From contig NZ_VICC01000002.1 in the NCBI RefSeq assembly GCF_006546825.1, positions 124,001 through 188,000 of the forward strand: a stretch of 64,000 nucleotides of DNA, given 5' to 3'. Of this stretch, positions 63,076-64,000 are shown piece after piece. The notes beneath the pieces were generated by a model, which saw nothing but the letters and a program-made list of their open reading frames with translations, did no database searches and was not told the origin of the DNA. The stretch's first letter is position 1; each line of letters starts with the position of its first letter. The stretch is from Actinomyces oris. Its GTDB lineage: Bacteria; Actinomycetota; Actinomycetes; Actinomycetales; Actinomycetaceae. A program made the position numbers and the translations under genes.

Positions 63076-64000
63076 ATGAGCACAGCAACGCCTCGGACCG
63101 GCCGGGAGTCCTCCGTCCCGGAAGTCCCCCGGACGGACCATGTGGACGCCGTCCGACTGACCGATCTGCACAAGTCCTTCGGTGACGTCACCGCCGTCGA
63201 CGGTGTCGACCTGACCATTCGTCCCGGCGAGGTCGTCGCCCTCCTGGGCCCCAACGGTGCGGGCAAGACGACGACGATCGACATGATCCTGGGACTGAGC
63301 CGCCCCACCAGCGGCGATGCGAGAGTCTTCGGGATGAGCCCGCGCCAGGCGGTCGACCGGGGCCTGGTCGCCGCAGTCATGCAGACCGCCGGCCTCCTGC
63401 CCGACATCACCGTGCGTGAGACGGTGCAGCTGACGGCAAGTCTCTTCTCCCATCGGATCGACGCCGAGGAGGCCATGCACCGCGCCGGCGTCACCGACTT
63501 CGCCTCGCGCATCGTCAAGAAGTGCTCCGGAGGCCAGCAGCAGCGCCTGCGCTTCGCCATGGCGCTCGTGAGTGATCCGGCACTGCTCATCCTCGATGAG
63601 CCGACCACAGGTATGGACGTCGAGGGGCGCCGCAGCTTCTGGGAGGCCATCCACGCCGATGCCGAGCGCGGGCGCACCATCGTCTTCGCCACGCACTACC
63701 TCGAGGAGGCCGATGCCTTCGCCGACCGGATCGTCCTGATGCGTCATGGGCGCATCATCGCCGACGGCACTGCCGCGGAGATCCGCGCCTCCGTGAGCGG
63801 CCGCACCCTGAGGGCCACCCTGACCTGCGCTCCCGAAAGGCTTCGCAGCGCTCTGGCCGATGCGCAGAACCGTGGGCAGGTCCACGACGTCGAGATCCTG
63901 GGCAGCACGCTCACCCTGAGCTCGACCGACAGCGACGCCGTGGCCGCGCTCCTCCTTAGCGAGCACCTCGCCCAGGACCTGGAGATCACCAGCCGGGGAC
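63076..64000 (+). CDS. ABC transporter ATP-binding protein, 3' end beyond window
   Basis: The open frame begins at ATG 63076 and runs off the edge after 308 codons. Walker A LLGPNGAGKTTT (about 57-67), signature CSGGQQQRL (150-158), Walker B LLILDEPTTGMDVEG and FATHYLEEADAF are complete, so only the C-terminal extension is cut. It resembles the DrrA-like ATPase at 57,202, including the Cys in the signature and the context of an upstream ATGAC motif. The permease presumably lies beyond the window. The paralogy suggests duplication of the exporter ATPase. Confidence 0.9.
   Translation, partial: MSTATPRTGRESSVPEVPRTDHVDAVRLTDLHKSFGDVTAVDGVDLTIRPGEVVALLGPNGAGKTTTIDMILGLSRPTSGDARVFGMSPRQAVDRGLVAAVMQTAGLLPDITVRETVQLTASLFSHRIDAEEAMHRAGVTDFASRIVKKCSGGQQQRLRFAMALVSDPALLILDEPTTGMDVEGRRSFWEAIHADAERGRTIVFATHYLEEADAFADRIVLMRHGRIIADGTAAEIRASVSGRTLRATLTCAPERLRSALADAQNRGQVHDVEILGSTLTLSSTDSDAVAALLLSEHLAQDLEITSRG

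Overview
The window is a GC-rich actinobacterial chromosome segment, most likely from an Actinomyces-type oral or mucosal species. That placement is inferred from base composition, frequent GTG starts, many 4-bp ATGA/GTGA gene overlaps, and a gene order typical of Actinobacteria: truB-rbfA ... infB-rnpM-nusA-rimP ... proS ... GNAT-ispG-rseP-dxr ... rlmN-cdsA-frr-pyrH-tsf-rpsB-(M23)-xerC ... dprA-comM-yraN-DUF2469-rnhB-lepB-rplS-lepB-trmD-rimM-khpA-rpsP ... ffh. No rRNA, tRNA, CRISPR array, insertion sequence or prophage was recognised.

Layout. (1) 1-14.3 kb: translation and transcription genes on the minus strand (truB, rbfA, infB, rnpM/ylxR, nusA, rimP). An accessory block at 1.9-9.0 kb interrupts them: a RarD-like exporter, a slipin, a Cys/His-rich membrane protein, a quinol-dependent nitric oxide reductase (NorZ) and, divergent from it, a fused cytochrome b / molybdopterin (sulfite-oxidase-like) protein. 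(2) 14.4-20.6 kb: a TAT-like lipoprotein with a probable ferritin-like domain, a one-helix membrane protein, a large SF2 helicase, and proS. (3) 20.9-25.1 kb: a tight lower mevalonate operon (mevalonate kinase, diphosphomevalonate decarboxylase, phosphomevalonate kinase, type 2 IPP isomerase) with no HMG-CoA synthase or reductase beside it. It converges on a TctA/TctB-like transporter pair that has no binding protein. (4) 27.1-38.5 kb: GNAT, ispG, rseP, dxr (two MEP-pathway genes, so both isoprenoid routes are represented within 12 kb), a DivIVA-like protein, rlmN, cdsA, frr, pyrH, tsf, rpsB. (5) 39.0-40.8 kb: degenerate M23 peptidase and xerC. (6) 40.9-44.5 kb: an AT-richer junction followed by a compact signalling cassette (short membrane-anchored protein resembling the N-terminus of giant actinobacterial fibronectin-III proteins, an FHA protein, and a membrane-anchored Ser/Thr kinase with an altered catalytic loop). 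(7) 44.6-55.2 kb: dprA to rpsP, including two signal peptidases flanking rplS and a TrmD-GNAT fusion. (8) 55.5-64 kb: an unrecognised membrane-anchored protein, an ABC exporter with a NarL-type two-component system, ffh, and the start of a second, related ABC ATPase gene.

The points I find most worth following are the FHA/atypical-kinase cassette with its truncated partner, the divergent NO reductase / molybdo-fusion pair with repeated motifs in its shared regulatory region, the mevalonate block without an upper pathway facing an orphan carboxylate-type permease, the TrmD-GNAT fusion, and a perfect 30-bp palindrome upstream of the ABC/two-component operon. All functional calls are by reading the proteins; no database search was run.
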